NCBI RefSeq assembly: GCF_003315485.1
Contig: NZ_QNSE01000013.1
Location: forward strand, 80,094 to 144,093
Direction: 5' to 3'
DNA: 64,000 nt
Source: Marinomonas rhizomae
GTDB lineage: Bacteria; Pseudomonadota; Gammaproteobacteria; Pseudomonadales; Marinomonadaceae
Shown here piece after piece: positions 1 through 9,730 of this stretch (position 1 is its first letter; each line of letters opens with the position of its first letter). The position numbers and the translations under genes were made by a program. Under the pieces are notes generated by a model, which was not told the DNA's origin, made no database searches, and worked only from the letters and a program-made list of their open reading frames with translations.

Positions 1-711
1 ACCTAACGACTCCGCGGTTTTAAAGTAACGCTCAACTTGCTCGGTGCTAAAGGCAATACCTTCACAAAAAGCATCCACAGCGTCGGCCACCCTCAATTCA
101 GCGACTTTAGGTAACACCGTCTCGCAAAGGTAATCGATGTACGCGTCTTTATCGTCAAATTCAGGCGGCATGGCGTGTGCCGCCAAACAAGTGCGCTTCA
201 CTGTCACTGGAAATTGCTTTCCTAGTTGCGTCGCCACGTTCAGCATTTTTAGTTCTGAATCAAGAGACAAACCATAACCAGATTTGATCTCAACCGTGGT
301 CACACCATCGGCCATCAAGCTTTTGAGACGACGGGACGCACTGGTGATTAGCTCTGCTTCACTGGCGTCACGGGTCGCCTTCACAGAGGAAGCAATACCG
401 CCGCCCTGCTTGGCAATCTCTTGATAACTCACACCATTTAAGCGCTGCTCGAATTCACCCGCACGATTACCACCAAATACTAAATGTGTATGACAATCGA
501 TCAAACCAGGCGTGACCCAACCACCGCCCAAATCATGTTCAGTTTGAGCATCGTAGTCTGGCAAATCTCGCGCTTTGCCAATCCAAACGATACGCCCGCT
601 GACGACGCCAATTGCGGCGTTCTCGATCACGCTATATTGGCCACTTTTCATAGTCGCTACATTGGCACCGCGCCATAAGCTATCTAATTTCATCGGAGTA
701 TCGTTTGTCAT
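1..711 (-). CDS. hutI: Imidazolonepropionase HutI (3' end outside the window)
   Basis: Third enzyme of histidine degradation: hydrolyses 4-imidazolone-5-propionate to N-formimino-L-glutamate in the cytoplasm. The 237 visible codons, read from ATG at 711 with AAAGGA eight bases upstream, give an amidohydrolase N-terminal half. The metal-binding motif [16 protein letters not shown] and the following QGGGIASSV are characteristic of HutI. About 170 residues of the usual ~405 are cut off by the window edge, so the remaining metal ligands cannot be checked. It lies 56 bases downstream of hutH on the same strand, so it is probably the last or near-last gene of a hutU-hutH-hutI transcript. Identification is firm. 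Confidence 0.95.
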   Translation of the reverse strand, partial: MTNDTPMKLDSLWRGANVATMKSGQYSVIENAAIGVVSGRIVWIGKARDLPDYDAQTEHDLGGGWVTPGLIDCHTHLVFGGNRAGEFEQRLNGVSYQEIAKQGGGIASSVKATRDASEAELITSASRRLKSLMADGVTTVEIKSGYGLSLDSELKMLNVATQLGKQFPVTVKRTCLAAHAMPPEFDDKDAYIDYLCETVLPKVAELRVADAVDAFCEGIAFSTEQVERYFKTAESLG

Positions 712-767
712 AGCTGTCCTTTCAAATATTTACTTACGCTTAATAAACTTAGCTCTTTAACACTAGG

Positions 768-2303
768 CTATTTAATACTAGGCAATAGCCCTTCAGGCAT
801 GGTGTCGTTATGAACCGCTTCTAGCAGCAACTCGTTGGCTTTTTCAATGTCTGGCGCGAAGTAACGATCTTTATCGTAAAAAGGCACGCGAGCACGCAAA
901 GTGGCACGAGCATTTTCTAGACGCTTGCTGGATTTCAAAGGTGCACGAAAGTCTAAGCCTTGCACCGCAGACAAAATTTCAACCGCCAAAATACCACGGG
1001 TATTTTCCGCCATGTCTTTTAAGCGACGCGCTGCGAAGGTTGCCATAGAAACATGATCCTCTTGGTTTGCCGAGGTTGGCAAGCTATCAACCGATGCTGG
1101 GTGTGCGTAGGTTTTGTTTTCGCTCGCCAGCGCCGCTGCGGTAACTTGCGCAATCATGAAACCAGAGTTTACGCCGCCATTGTCTACTAGAAATGGTGGC
1201 AACTTACTTAGATTACTATCGATCAACAACGCCATACGTCGTTCAGACAAACTGCCAATTTCAGCAATCGCCAAGGCAAGATTATCCGCGGCCATAGCAA
1301 CCGGTTCCGCGTGGAAGTTACCACCGGAAATGATGTCCCCTTCCGCAGCAAATACTAATGGGTTGTCAGATACTGAGTTCGCTTCCACACACAAGACGCT
1401 AGATGTACTACGAATTTGCTCAAGACACGCACCCATTACTTGCGGCTGACAACGCAATGAGTAAGGATCTTGGACTTTTTCACAACCTTGGTGAGACTCG
1501 CCAAGCTCGGACGTTTCGCCTAATAGGTGACGATACGCTGCTGCTGCGTCCATTTGTGTTTGATGTCCACGCACTTCATGGATTCGCGCGTCGAATGGGC
1601 TACGGCTACCTAACGCGGCCTCAACGGATAAAGAACCACACACAATGGCAGACGCAAACAAGTCTTCTGCTTCAAATAAACCTTCTAATGCAAAGGCCGT
1701 CGAGGCTTGTGTACCGTTTAGCAACGCCAAACCCTCTTTTGGCGCTAAAGCAATTGGCTCAAGTCCGGCGATAGACAAAGCCGCTTGACCAGAAATAACT
1801 TCTCCACGATAGCGGGCTTTACCTTCACCTAATAAAATCGTACTCATGTGAGCCAATGGCGCTAAATCGCCCGATGCGCCTACCGAGCCTTTTTTCGGAA
1901 TGCATGGATACACTTCTTTGTTAATCAACGTCAGCAAAGCTTGAATCACTTCCAGACGAATACCAGAGAAACCACGCGCAAGGCTGTTTACCTTCAGCGC
2001 CATAATCAACTTAACAGTTTTATCTTCCATTAATTGACCAATGCCTGCGGCGTGAGACAAAACAATGCTGCGTTGTAACTCGTCTAAATCTTCTGGCGCG
2101 ATACGCGTGTTCGCCAACAAACCAAAACCTGTGTTAATACCGTATACCGTGCGGTTTTCCGCAATCACATCGTTAACCACTTGTGTGCTGGCGTGAATCG
2201 CAGGGAAAGCGTTTTCGTCTAGAGTCAATTTCACATGACGGCGACTGATCTGACGCAATTCATTAAGCGTCAACTGACCTGGTTTTATGGTTAATTCAAA
2301 CAT
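768..2303 (-). CDS. hutH: Histidine ammonia-lyase
   Basis: Removes ammonia from L-histidine to give trans-urocanate, the first step of the hut pathway. The 511-residue product carries [14 protein letters not shown], in which Ala143-Ser144-Gly145 cyclise to the MIO electrophile, and the YGINTGFG loop near residue 55. The frame extends to a TTG at 2315, but the ATG at 2303 (start MFELTIKPG) is preferred because GAGGA sits six bases before it and overlaps the TTG. Length matches the family (about 510). A hairpin resembling an enterobacterial REP sequence separates it from hutU. Expected to be repressed by HutC through the operator upstream of hutU. Confidence 0.97.
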   Translation of the reverse strand: MFELTIKPGQLTLNELRQISRRHVKLTLDENAFPAIHASTQVVNDVIAENRTVYGINTGFGLLANTRIAPEDLDELQRSIVLSHAAGIGQLMEDKTVKLIMALKVNSLARGFSGIRLEVIQALLTLINKEVYPCIPKKGSVGASGDLAPLAHMSTILLGEGKARYRGEVISGQAALSIAGLEPIALAPKEGLALLNGTQASTAFALEGLFEAEDLFASAIVCGSLSVEAALGSRSPFDARIHEVRGHQTQMDAAAAYRHLLGETSELGESHQGCEKVQDPYSLRCQPQVMGACLEQIRSTSSVLCVEANSVSDNPLVFAAEGDIISGGNFHAEPVAMAADNLALAIAEIGSLSERRMALLIDSNLSKLPPFLVDNGGVNSGFMIAQVTAAALASENKTYAHPASVDSLPTSANQEDHVSMATFAARRLKDMAENTRGILAVEILSAVQGLDFRAPLKSSKRLENARATLRARVPFYDKDRYFAPDIEKANELLLEAVHNDTMPEGLLPSIK

Positions 2304-2337
2304 GGTGTTCCTCAATTTTTTATTCTCAAATAAAAAC

Positions 2338-2376
2338 GCCGGATAACGGTCGCTCCTCCCTCATCCGGCCTACAAT
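2338..2376 (-). repeat. REP-like inverted repeat between hutU and hutH
   Basis: Perfect 7-base arms, GCCGGAT (2338-2344) and ATCCGGC (2363-2369), followed on the plus strand by CTACA and a T run. The arms and flank resemble the enterobacterial REP (palindromic unit) consensus. On the coding strand it would form a hairpin followed by a short T-rich run, so it could stabilise hutU mRNA or attenuate transcription into hutH. No second copy was noticed in this window. Confidence 0.5.
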
Positions 2377-2394
2377 TTTTTCATCAACAGCGTA

Positions 2395-4092
2395 TTATTT
2401 CGCTTGAGTACCAGTGATCATAGGTAAATTTAATCCCTGCTCTTTCGCACAATCAATCGCAATATCATAGCCTGCGTCTGCATGGCGCATCACGCCCGTT
2501 GCTGGATCGTTATGAAGAACACGTGCAATACGCTCAGCAGCGTCATCGCTGCCATCACACACAATTACCATGCCGGAATGCTGAGAGAAGCCCATACCAA
2601 CGCCGCCGCCGTGGTGCAAAGACACCCAAGTTGCGCCAGATGCGGTGTTTAGTAAAGCATTCAATAGTGGCCAATCCGAAACAGCGTCAGAGCCATCTTG
2701 CATGCCTTCTGTCTCACGGTTCGGACTGGATACAGAACCTGAATCCAAATGGTCACGACCAATCACAATTGGCGCAGACAGTTCACCACTGCGCACCATT
2801 TCGTTAAAGGCTAGACCAAGCTTCGCGCGTTGACCAAGACCAACCCAACAAATACGCGCTGGTAATCCCTGGAACTGAATACGCTCGCGTGCCATGTCTA
2901 ACCAATGATGTAAATGCTCGTCGTCCGCGATTACTTCTTTTACTTTGGCATCGGTTTTATAAATATCTTCTGGATCACCAGACAAAGCTGCCCAACGGAA
3001 AGGGCCAATACCACGGCAGAACAAAGGACGAATGTAAGCCGGAACAAACCCTGGGAAATCAAAGGCATTTTCGATACCTTCTTCCATCGCCATTTGACGA
3101 ATGTTGTTGCCATAATCAAAGGTAGGCACGCCCATTTTTTGGAAATCCAACATGGCTTGAACGTGTTTCGCCATAGATTGTTTCGCGGCTTTTACAATGG
3201 CCTGAGGCTCCGTCTGAGACTTCTCGCGGTACTCTTCCCAGCTCATGCCCAATGGCAAATAGCCGTTTAATGGATCATGAGCCGATGTTTGATCTGTCAC
3301 CATGTCTGGACGAATGCCACGTTTTACCATTTCAGGTAGTATTTCTGCGGCGTTACCGCAAAGCGCGATAGACACTGCTTTGCCTTCTGCAGTGTATTTT
3401 TTAATACGCGCCATGGCATCGTCTAGGTCAGTCGCTTGCTCGTCCACATAGCGCGTGCGAAGACGGAAATCGATACGACTTTGCTGGCATTCGATGTTCA
3501 ATGAACAGGCACCAGCCAGTGTTGCCGCTAGAGGCTGAGCACCTCCCATGCCGCCAAGGCCTGCCGTTAATACCCAACGCCCTGTCAATTTACCATCGTA
3601 GTGCTGACGACCGGCTTCTACGAAGGTTTCATAGGTGCCTTGCACTATGCCTTGGCTGCCAATGTAAATCCAAGAACCCGCTGTCATCTGGCCATACATT
3701 GCCAAACCTTTGGCATCTAGCTCGTTAAAATGCTCCCAATTCGCCCAGTGTGGTACTAGGTTTGAGTTAGCAATCAATACACGAGGTGCATTACTATGGG
3801 TTTTGAACACACCCACTGGTTTACCTGATTGCACCAATAAAGTTTCGTCTTCTTCTAGCTCTTTCAGGGATTCAACAATCTTGTCATAACTTTCCCAATC
3901 GCGCGCCGCACGACCAATACCACCATAAACCACTAACTCTTCTGGGTTTTCTGCTACATCAGGATCAAGGTTGTTCATCAACATACGCATTGGCGCTTCT
4001 GTGAACCAAGATTTAGCCGTTAGTGTCGTTCCCGTTGCCGCTTTTACGACACCAGCGCGGTAACGTTTTTGAGCAAGTGTTTGCTTAGTCAT
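2395..4092 (-). CDS. hutU: Urocanate hydratase (urocanase)
   Basis: Adds water to urocanate to give 4-imidazolone-5-propionate, using tightly bound NAD+ as an electrophile. The 565-residue protein has the NAD-binding glycine loop [10 protein letters not shown] at about 178-187, the conserved YGNNIRQMA segment, and [15 protein letters not shown] in the C-terminal half. Length is close to the usual 555-560. The ATG at 4092 is preceded by AGGGG. It is the first gene of the minus-strand hut operon. A HutC-type palindrome lies 57-66 bases upstream of its start, which fits urocanate-inducible expression. Confidence 0.97.
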   Translation of the reverse strand: MTKQTLAQKRYRAGVVKAATGTTLTAKSWFTEAPMRMLMNNLDPDVAENPEELVVYGGIGRAARDWESYDKIVESLKELEEDETLLVQSGKPVGVFKTHSNAPRVLIANSNLVPHWANWEHFNELDAKGLAMYGQMTAGSWIYIGSQGIVQGTYETFVEAGRQHYDGKLTGRWVLTAGLGGMGGAQPLAATLAGACSLNIECQQSRIDFRLRTRYVDEQATDLDDAMARIKKYTAEGKAVSIALCGNAAEILPEMVKRGIRPDMVTDQTSAHDPLNGYLPLGMSWEEYREKSQTEPQAIVKAAKQSMAKHVQAMLDFQKMGVPTFDYGNNIRQMAMEEGIENAFDFPGFVPAYIRPLFCRGIGPFRWAALSGDPEDIYKTDAKVKEVIADDEHLHHWLDMARERIQFQGLPARICWVGLGQRAKLGLAFNEMVRSGELSAPIVIGRDHLDSGSVSSPNRETEGMQDGSDAVSDWPLLNALLNTASGATWVSLHHGGGVGMGFSQHSGMVIVCDGSDDAAERIARVLHNDPATGVMRHADAGYDIAIDCAKEQGLNLPMITGTQAK

Positions 4093-4149
4093 TTTTCAAT
4101 CCCCTAAAACTTAAATAGAAAGTCTTCAAATCAACAATAAAAATAAACA

Positions 4150-4159
4150 TGTATATACA
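4150..4159. promoter_or_regulatory. Putative HutC operator for hutUHI
   Basis: TGTATATACA is a perfect 10-base palindrome inside a longer match that reads TTGTATATACAT on the minus strand. This is the core of the HutC operator described in Pseudomonas and Klebsiella. It lies between hutU and hutF, nearer hutU, in the opposite orientation to the copy at 4334-4343. Confidence 0.7.
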
Positions 4160-4333
4160 ATTAATCTAAAGATAAAATCTAATTTTTCTGGATGCAAGCC
4201 ATTTTTTAAAATTTATCGAGTAAATATCAGTATTAAGAAAGAATTTATCGAGTTATTAATTGAAAAAACCTTAGAAAACAATCATAAAGTACAAGACTAA
4301 ATTAATAGACTATAAACACATTGAAAACCAGCT

Positions 4334-4343
4334 TGTATATACA
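4334..4343. promoter_or_regulatory. Putative HutC operator for hutFD
   Basis: A second TGTATATACA core, reading TTGTATATACAT on the plus strand and 51 bases before the hutF start. With the mirror copy at 4150 it gives each divergent hut operon its own repressor site. The 301 bases between hutU and hutF are otherwise AT-rich and hold no gene. Confidence 0.7.
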
Positions 4344-4393
4344 TTATATTTTCTATTACACTCAAAAGATCAATATTCATTAGGAAATGACTT

Positions 4394-5794
4394 GTGACTA
4401 ACCAACACCCAACGCATTGCAATAGTACTCAACACTATTTTTCTGAACGCGCTTTGCTCTCTTCTGGCTGGGCGAAAGATGTACTTTTCTCTGTTAAGAA
4501 TGGTCAGTTTCACTCTTTTTCAGCAGACAGTACGCCAACAACAGACTGCCATGTTTTATCTGGCCCTGTCTTGCCCACGCTTGCCAATGTGCACTCTCAT
4601 GCCTTCCAAAGAGTGATGGCGGGTGCAGCAGAAGTCAGCTTAAACCCAAACGATAGTTTTTGGAGTTGGCGCGATTTAATGTATAAAATCGTACAAAAAC
4701 TCACCCCAGACGATGCACACATCATCGCCAAACAGCTTTATATTGACATGTTAAAAGCGGGTTACACGCAAGTTGGGGAGTTCCACTATCTGCATCACGA
4801 TGTTAACGGCCAGCATTATAGCCAGCTTGGTGAAATGTCGAACCAGATCATCGCCGCCGCAGACGAATCAGGAATGGGGCTGACACTATTACCCGTGCTG
4901 TATTCTCACTCGGGCTTTGGTGGACAAGCTCCCAATACGGGGCAAGCCCGTTTTATCAACTCCACAGATTCTTATTTGGCATTGCATCAAGCCTGCGATA
5001 AAGCGTTAGCAAATCATGCCCGTCATACATTGGGAATTTGCTTTCACTCATTGCGAGCTGTGACCAAATCGCAAATAGAAGCGGTGTTGTCCACTTTAAA
5101 GCAAGACACTCCAATACATATTCATATCGCTGAGCAGCAAAAAGAAGTACAAGACAGCCTAACCTTCAGCGGACAACGTCCGGTGGAATGGCTACACAAT
5201 GAAATCGGGCTGAATGATCGCTGGTGTTTGGTTCACGCCACCCACCTAACAGCAGCAGAACGCCAAACCATTGCCACCAGCCAAGCGGTAGCAGGGCTTT
5301 GTCCTACTACCGAAGCGAATTTAGGCGATGGTATTTTTCCAGGCGTCGCGTTCGAACAAGAAAATGGCCGTTGGGGCATTGGCTCAGACAGCCACGTAAG
5401 CTTGTCGATTGTCGAAGAGTTGCGCACTTATGAATATGGACAACGCCTACGCGACCAACAGCGCAATCGCTTGTATCGAGCAGATCAAACCAGCGTTGGT
5501 GACAACCTTTACCAACAAGCCCTGTTGGGCGGCAATCAAGCTTGCAACGTATCATTGGGATTAAGCCAAGGTAACCGAGCTGACTTTATGGTACTGGATG
5601 AGTCTCATCCTTTTATCGCCGCCAGTGAAGCCAAAGACCTTCTCAATCGCTGGCTCTTCGCCACCAATGAAAACCTTGTTAAAGACGTTTTTGTCGCGGG
5701 CCAACACACCATAAAAGACTTTCACCACCACCAAGAAGAAAGCAGCCGCTCAGCTTTTACTCAAGTCATCAAAAAGGCCATGTACCATGCTTAA
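4394..5794 (+). CDS. hutF: Formimidoylglutamate deiminase HutF
   Basis: Hydrolyses N-formimino-L-glutamate to N-formyl-L-glutamate plus ammonia, the deiminase branch of histidine degradation used by pseudomonads. The 466-residue amidohydrolase shows metal ligands in order: HSH (67-69), HIHIAEQ (242-248), HATH (281-284) and SDSH with Asp332. Translation starts at GTG 4394, with AGGA eight bases upstream. The nearby ATG at 4388 runs into a stop at once. It overlaps hutD by 8 bases, so the two are co-translated. The amidase HutG that should follow it in the pathway is not in the window and may lie beyond the truncated hutI. Confidence 0.93.
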   Translation: MTNQHPTHCNSTQHYFSERALLSSGWAKDVLFSVKNGQFHSFSADSTPTTDCHVLSGPVLPTLANVHSHAFQRVMAGAAEVSLNPNDSFWSWRDLMYKIVQKLTPDDAHIIAKQLYIDMLKAGYTQVGEFHYLHHDVNGQHYSQLGEMSNQIIAAADESGMGLTLLPVLYSHSGFGGQAPNTGQARFINSTDSYLALHQACDKALANHARHTLGICFHSLRAVTKSQIEAVLSTLKQDTPIHIHIAEQQKEVQDSLTFSGQRPVEWLHNEIGLNDRWCLVHATHLTAAERQTIATSQAVAGLCPTTEANLGDGIFPGVAFEQENGRWGIGSDSHVSLSIVEELRTYEYGQRLRDQQRNRLYRADQTSVGDNLYQQALLGGNQACNVSLGLSQGNRADFMVLDESHPFIAASEAKDLLNRWLFATNENLVKDVFVAGQHTIKDFHHHQEESSRSAFTQVIKKAMYHA

Positions 5795-6392
5795 CACACT
5801 AAACTTTCGCCTTATCAAACAAGATGAATACCTTCGTATGCCTTGGAAAAACGGCCTTGGAGAAACCTTAGAAATTCAACGTTATGAAGATAAAGACGGC
5901 CTACGATTTCGTATCAGCCAAGCGTCGGTGAAAGAGAATGGTGTTTTTTCGAATTTCGCAGGGTTGCATCGTACCTTGGTATTGTTATCAGGTAAGGGAA
6001 TGACTCTCGAGCATGCAGGCCAAAATAATAGCCATACTACTCTACTAACTAATCCGTTAGACATGGCACGCTTTTCAGGTGGCGACCAGACTTACGCCAT
6101 ATTGAGCCATGGCAGTATTGAAGATTTAAACATCATGGTGAGAGAAGGCGACACAAAAGCCGACGTCACTCCCCATTACGCGCCACAAAAATTTGACGTG
6201 AAAAAACAAAAAAACACCCTATTTACCGCTTTTTATGCCAACCAGCCCTGTCAAATAACAGTGGGGGAAAATGAAACACTGACGTTAGAAACAAACCATT
6301 GTTTGATCGTTAAACAGAGCGAAACACTCTGTTTAACGAAAGGTAATGGTGTTTTTATCAACATAACAGACAAATCCACCACAGCAACCTAG
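5787..6392 (+). CDS. hutD: HutD family cupin protein
   Basis: A 201-residue HutD/Ves-family protein with the family signature MPWKNGLGETLEI near the N-terminus (about 18-30) and a double-stranded beta-helix (cupin) pattern. HutD proteins accompany hut operons in proteobacteria. Work in Pseudomonas suggests they moderate hut expression, perhaps by binding a pathway intermediate such as formylglutamate, but the molecular role is unsettled. Its start lies inside the end of hutF, showing tight coupling. It ends 15 bases before the convergent aldolase gene, and no terminator is visible in that gap. Confidence 0.88.
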   Translation: MLNTLNFRLIKQDEYLRMPWKNGLGETLEIQRYEDKDGLRFRISQASVKENGVFSNFAGLHRTLVLLSGKGMTLEHAGQNNSHTTLLTNPLDMARFSGGDQTYAILSHGSIEDLNIMVREGDTKADVTPHYAPQKFDVKKQKNTLFTAFYANQPCQITVGENETLTLETNHCLIVKQSETLCLTKGNGVFINITDKSTTAT

Positions 6393-6407
6393 CACATCAG
6401 GAGTTCA

Positions 6408-7058
6408 TTATTGATGGCGAGCATTTGCTACAGCAGTAAGAAACACTTTTGCAGCTTCAGTCACTTTTGAATAATCACCTGTGCCTTGTGCTGCTTTAGA
6501 AATAAAACTACCAACTCCCACCGAAACACAACCCGCTGCCAACCATTCCCCGACATTCTCAGGGGTAACGCCACCAGTAGGAGCAATAGGCGCTTGCTCC
6601 AGTGGCGCTTTGATGGTTTTCACATATTGAGGCCCTAGCATATCAGCCGGAAATAGTTTAACAATATCTGCTCCAGCTTCCATTGCCGCAACAACTTCTG
6701 TCGGTGTATAAGCACCACAAACACTTACCACTTGATAGCGATTAGCCACTTGAATCATTCCGCCAGTAACATGAGGACTTACCAATAATTCAGCCCCCGC
6801 CAAGATAGCAGCACGCGCTGTTTCTGCATCAAGTACAGTGCCCGCTCCTATCAGAATGCCTTGTTGTTTGTACTTTTTAGACAGTGTGGAAATAATACCC
6901 AATGCATTCGGTACACTCAGAGTTATTTCTAGCGCCTTAATGCCACCTGCAATTGCCGCTTCTGCCACGGCCAACGCTTCTTGTTCATCATCAAGACGAA
7001 TAATCAATAGAATGCCAGTGTCAGCAATGGCCTTTAGGTTCTCAAACTTTTTCCACAT
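6408..7058 (-). CDS. KDPG/KDPGal-type 2-keto-3-deoxy-sugar-acid aldolase
   Basis: A 216-residue class I aldolase of the Eda family, which cleaves 2-keto-3-deoxy-6-phosphosugar acids to pyruvate and glyceraldehyde-3-phosphate. Visible catalytic features are Glu44 in LEITL, the Schiff-base Lys134 in ADIVKLFPADMLGP, the phosphate-binding APTGGV and the C-terminal GVGSFI. It follows the IclR gene by 35 bases on the same strand. Across the shared control region lie a kinase and a TRAP transporter. The context argues for a peripheral sugar-acid pathway rather than the housekeeping Entner-Doudoroff eda gene. Whether the substrate is KDPG, KDPGal or another deoxy-keto acid cannot be read from sequence. 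Confidence 0.85.
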   Translation of the reverse strand: MWKKFENLKAIADTGILLIIRLDDEQEALAVAEAAIAGGIKALEITLSVPNALGIISTLSKKYKQQGILIGAGTVLDAETARAAILAGAELLVSPHVTGGMIQVANRYQVVSVCGAYTPTEVVAAMEAGADIVKLFPADMLGPQYVKTIKAPLEQAPIAPTGGVTPENVGEWLAAGCVSVGVGSFISKAAQGTGDYSKVTEAAKVFLTAVANARHQ

Positions 7059-7093
7059 TGTTTTATCCTTAGAAGTATTAAGTATCCATCACA

Positions 7094-7882
7094 TTAGTTT
7101 GCATACAGTTTATTTCCTCCATAGCCTAATTGCTGTGAAAGCTTCAACGCTGTTTCTTTTACTAATGCAATGATGGTTTTCTCTCGTTCTGAATTCATAG
7201 TGGAATACATGCTAGCAACGCTAATAGCAGCAATAGGTTGAGACCATTGGTCATAAATAGCCGAACCGATGCAATAGGATTCAATGTTGTCTTCTCGGTT
7301 ATCAATTGAATAACCCCGAGCACGAATTTCTTGGATATCTTTTAATACGTCCTGTACAGCGACATTGGAGTACACCGTTTTTGGAAGCAGCTCATCTAAG
7401 CCTAAGATATAGTGAACTTTTTCATCATCCAATGCGGCCAATAAAGCCTTGCCAAGCCCCGTCGTATGCATGAATCGACGAGAGCCTAGTTTTGCTGTAG
7501 GGCGCATTACGGAAAAGTTTTCTGCTTTATCTAAATAGACAATTTTCCCTTTATCCTCAACACCAAGAAAAACAGTGCTGCCTGTTTGCCGGTTCAGCTC
7601 TTGTAACAGTGGACGAGCCAACTGAGAGACACTCATTTTGGATAAATAAGCAATTCCGGTTTCAAATGCCCCAATACCTAATTTATAGGTTTTTAAACGG
7701 GCATCTTCAATTTCCAAAAAACCTTTATAAACCAAGGTCTGTAACAACTCGAACGCACTGCTTTTAGGCAAACTTAACGCCTTACAAATTTCATTAAGTG
7801 TTAATGCCTGCTCAGTCTTCGACAACAAGAACAAAACATCCACAACCCGCTCAGCCGATTTATTTAGCTTGATAGTTTCCAT
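7094..7882 (-). CDS. IclR-family transcriptional regulator of the sugar-acid module
   Basis: A 262-residue IclR-type regulator: winged helix at about 8-65 (LTLNEICKALSLPKSSAFEL) and C-terminal effector-binding domain from about 85 to the end, including HTTGLGKALLAAL and IAAISVAS. The ATG at 7882 is chosen because GGTGA stands five bases before it; an in-frame GTG at 7894 is possible. The gene is divergent from the kinase-TRAP operon and is probably co-transcribed with the aldolase. Four palindromes of one consensus lie in the shared intergenic region, so it probably controls both transcripts and itself. The effector is likely a sugar acid or its keto-deoxy derivative (inference). Confidence 0.9.
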   Translation of the reverse strand: METIKLNKSAERVVDVLFLLSKTEQALTLNEICKALSLPKSSAFELLQTLVYKGFLEIEDARLKTYKLGIGAFETGIAYLSKMSVSQLARPLLQELNRQTGSTVFLGVEDKGKIVYLDKAENFSVMRPTAKLGSRRFMHTTGLGKALLAALDDEKVHYILGLDELLPKTVYSNVAVQDVLKDIQEIRARGYSIDNREDNIESYCIGSAIYDQWSQPIAAISVASMYSTMNSEREKTIIALVKETALKLSQQLGYGGNKLYAN

Positions 7883-7901
7883 GTAATTCACCACTTCTTA
7901 G

Positions 7902-7934
7902 TTCGCATATGTGAATATGGTTCCCATATATGAA
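7902..7934. promoter_or_regulatory. Tandem IclR operators near the iclR side
   Basis: Two 14-base imperfect palindromes, TTCGCATATGTGAA (7902-7915) and TTCCCATATATGAA (7921-7934), lie 19 bases apart start to start, just upstream of iclR. They match the palindromic TTC..CATATG..GAA plan expected for an IclR-type dimer. Confidence 0.65.
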
Positions 7935-8048
7935 TGTAAGTATTATTAATTTACTCAAATTCCATTCAATTAACAAACGCAATTTACTTTTTTAGTGTTT
8001 TATATATACTAATTCGCAGATTTCATAAAAATAAACAACCACATAACA

Positions 8049-8081
8049 TTCACATATGCGAACAAAGTTTATATATGCGAA
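8049..8081. promoter_or_regulatory. Tandem IclR operators near the kinase-TRAP side
   Basis: TTCACATATGCGAA (8049-8062) and TTTATATATGCGAA (8068-8081) are again 19 bases apart. The first is the exact reverse complement of the 7902-7915 site, so the two pairs mirror each other across the divergent promoter region. The second site ends four bases before the GGAGG of the kinase gene, so bound protein would block transcription or clearance. Confidence 0.65.
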
Positions 8082-8099
8082 TTTGGAGGTAACTGAACA

Positions 8100-8675
8100 G
8101 TGGGCCATTCCGTCATTTTGACAGTAGGGTTTCCGGGCTCCGGAAAATCCACCGTCGCCAAAGCCATAGCAAGCAATCTCAATGCAACGTATCTGGACAA
8201 AGATACTATTTGCAATGGATTCACAGGGCTTTTACTTGAACTTAATGGCGAACCTGCTAATGCTCGCGATGATTCAGCCTTATACAAAGAAAAAATTATG
8301 CCCGTGGAGTACCGAACGTTATTCCAAGCCGCTAATGATACCTTATCATCCAGCCAATGCATTGTGATCGATGCACCTTTTGTTAGTTTCTTTAATGATC
8401 GCTCCTACATAAAAAACCAATGCGAAATACTTAACTGGATAGACGTAACAATAATAGTTGTTGAAGTGAGTGCCAGCCTAGATGTTACGAAAGAACGACT
8501 GATACAAAGAGGCGAAGAACGAGACCTCTGGAAACTCGACAACTGGAACACCTTTTCTCAGCGCATTAGTAGTCAAAGGTGCCACTGGGAAGGCGTCACT
8601 CGTTTCTCTTTTGATAATAGCTCTCTCACACCAAACGTTATTGACCTTGTTCAAATGATAAAAAGTACCCTCTAG
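8100..8675 (+). CDS. Small P-loop (AAA_33-type) kinase, probably a sugar-acid kinase
   Basis: A 191-residue P-loop NTPase with Walker A GFPGSGKST at residues 10-18, a DKDTI motif near 33 and a Walker B-like IVIDAPF near 90. The size and motif order recall gluconate kinase and shikimate kinase-like enzymes rather than PfkB sugar kinases. It starts at GTG 8100 with GGAGG ten bases upstream. It is the first gene of an operon with a TRAP transporter and is divergent from a KDPG-type aldolase. The economical reading is that it phosphorylates the imported sugar acid or its 2-keto-3-deoxy form before aldol cleavage. This is inference; the substrate is unknown. Confidence 0.65.
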   Translation: MGHSVILTVGFPGSGKSTVAKAIASNLNATYLDKDTICNGFTGLLLELNGEPANARDDSALYKEKIMPVEYRTLFQAANDTLSSSQCIVIDAPFVSFFNDRSYIKNQCEILNWIDVTIIVVEVSASLDVTKERLIQRGEERDLWKLDNWNTFSQRISSQRCHWEGVTRFSFDNSSLTPNVIDLVQMIKSTL

Positions 8676-8710
8676 ATCAGACAGTAGATAATAAAAAACG
8701 GAGACCCAAA

Positions 8711-9724
8711 ATGAAAAAAAACACCATGCAAATGAATTCCGCTAAACGCTGGATTGCAGGAACGACTTTACTTGCGTCGATTCTATTTACACAATCCACA
8801 CTAGCCGCGCCAGAGAAGTTGCGCCTTTCTGCAGCAACATCACCAACAGACCAACGTGCCATAGCAATGACAGAAATATTTGGTAAGGAAATCCAAGACA
8901 TTACTACTTTTGAGCCCCATTGGAATGCCGCTTTATTCAAGCAAGGCACAGAATTAGAAGCCATGGCGCGCGGAAATCTAGATATGACGATTTCCTCCGC
9001 TCAACAAATTTCAGAGTTTTTTCCTGAGTTTTCAATCTTCACCGCAGGCTACGTAATGCAAGATGCAGGGCATCAGCAACGCGTATTCAATGCTGATTTT
9101 ATGACACCGCTTAAAGAAAAAGTCGAAGACGAATTGGGCGTTAAACTTTTATCTGTTATGTATTTAGGACGCCGTCAAGTAAACCTACGCACTGACGAAG
9201 AAATACAAACACCGGAAGACTTAAAGGGCATTAAATTACGCATGCCTGGTACAGAGTCTTGGCAGTTCTTGGGTAACTCATTGGGAGCAAATGCAACACC
9301 AATGCCTTTCAGTGAAGTTTATACTGGGCTACAAACTGGTGCGATAGATGGCCAAGACAACCCACTCCCTACTGACAGAGACGCGAAGTTCTATGAAGTA
9401 ACGAAGCAAATTGTGCTGACTAGCCACCTTGTGGACTTTAACTATATTGCAATTTCAAAATCTACTTGGGATAAGTTTTCTTCTGAAGAACAAGTTCGCA
9501 TTCAAAAAGCAGCTGATGATGCCGCAGAAAGCGCCCGTCAAAAACAACTTGCTCTTGAAGACAGTTTAGTACAATTCTTCAAAGATAAAGGGCTGAAAGT
9601 ATATGAGCCTAATCTAGACGCCTTCCGTACACACGTACAGAACGAATACTTACAGTCTGATTTATCAAAAAGCTGGCCAAAAGGCATGCTTGAGAAAATC
9701 AACGCGCTTGGAACCACTAACTAG
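8711..9724 (+). CDS. dctP: TRAP transporter solute-binding protein, DctP family
   Basis: Periplasmic receptor of a sodium-driven TRAP transporter, 337 residues with a Sec signal peptide: charged N-terminus, hydrophobic stretch about 14-30, cleavage probably after TLA. The DctP signature region LRMPGTESWQFLGNSLGA near 175-195 contains the Arg that usually clamps a substrate carboxylate. It is followed by MPFSEVYTGLQTGAIDGQDNP. The gene lies 35 bases after the kinase with GGAG before the ATG. The substrate is probably a sugar acid, judging from the kinase and aldolase next to it, but sequence alone does not fix it. Confidence 0.92.
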   Translation: MKKNTMQMNSAKRWIAGTTLLASILFTQSTLAAPEKLRLSAATSPTDQRAIAMTEIFGKEIQDITTFEPHWNAALFKQGTELEAMARGNLDMTISSAQQISEFFPEFSIFTAGYVMQDAGHQQRVFNADFMTPLKEKVEDELGVKLLSVMYLGRRQVNLRTDEEIQTPEDLKGIKLRMPGTESWQFLGNSLGANATPMPFSEVYTGLQTGAIDGQDNPLPTDRDAKFYEVTKQIVLTSHLVDFNYIAISKSTWDKFSSEEQVRIQKAADDAAESARQKQLALEDSLVQFFKDKGLKVYEPNLDAFRTHVQNEYLQSDLSKSWPKGMLEKINALGTTN

Positions 9725-9730
9725 AGGCCA

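Noticed and set aside
1114..1774. Open frames on the plus strand opposite hutH
   Set aside because: They lie wholly within hutH, have no ribosome site and no recognisable protein; they are by-products of its codon use.
2499..3728. Several plus-strand frames opposite hutU
   Set aside because: All are inside a clear urocanase gene and read like reverse-strand noise.
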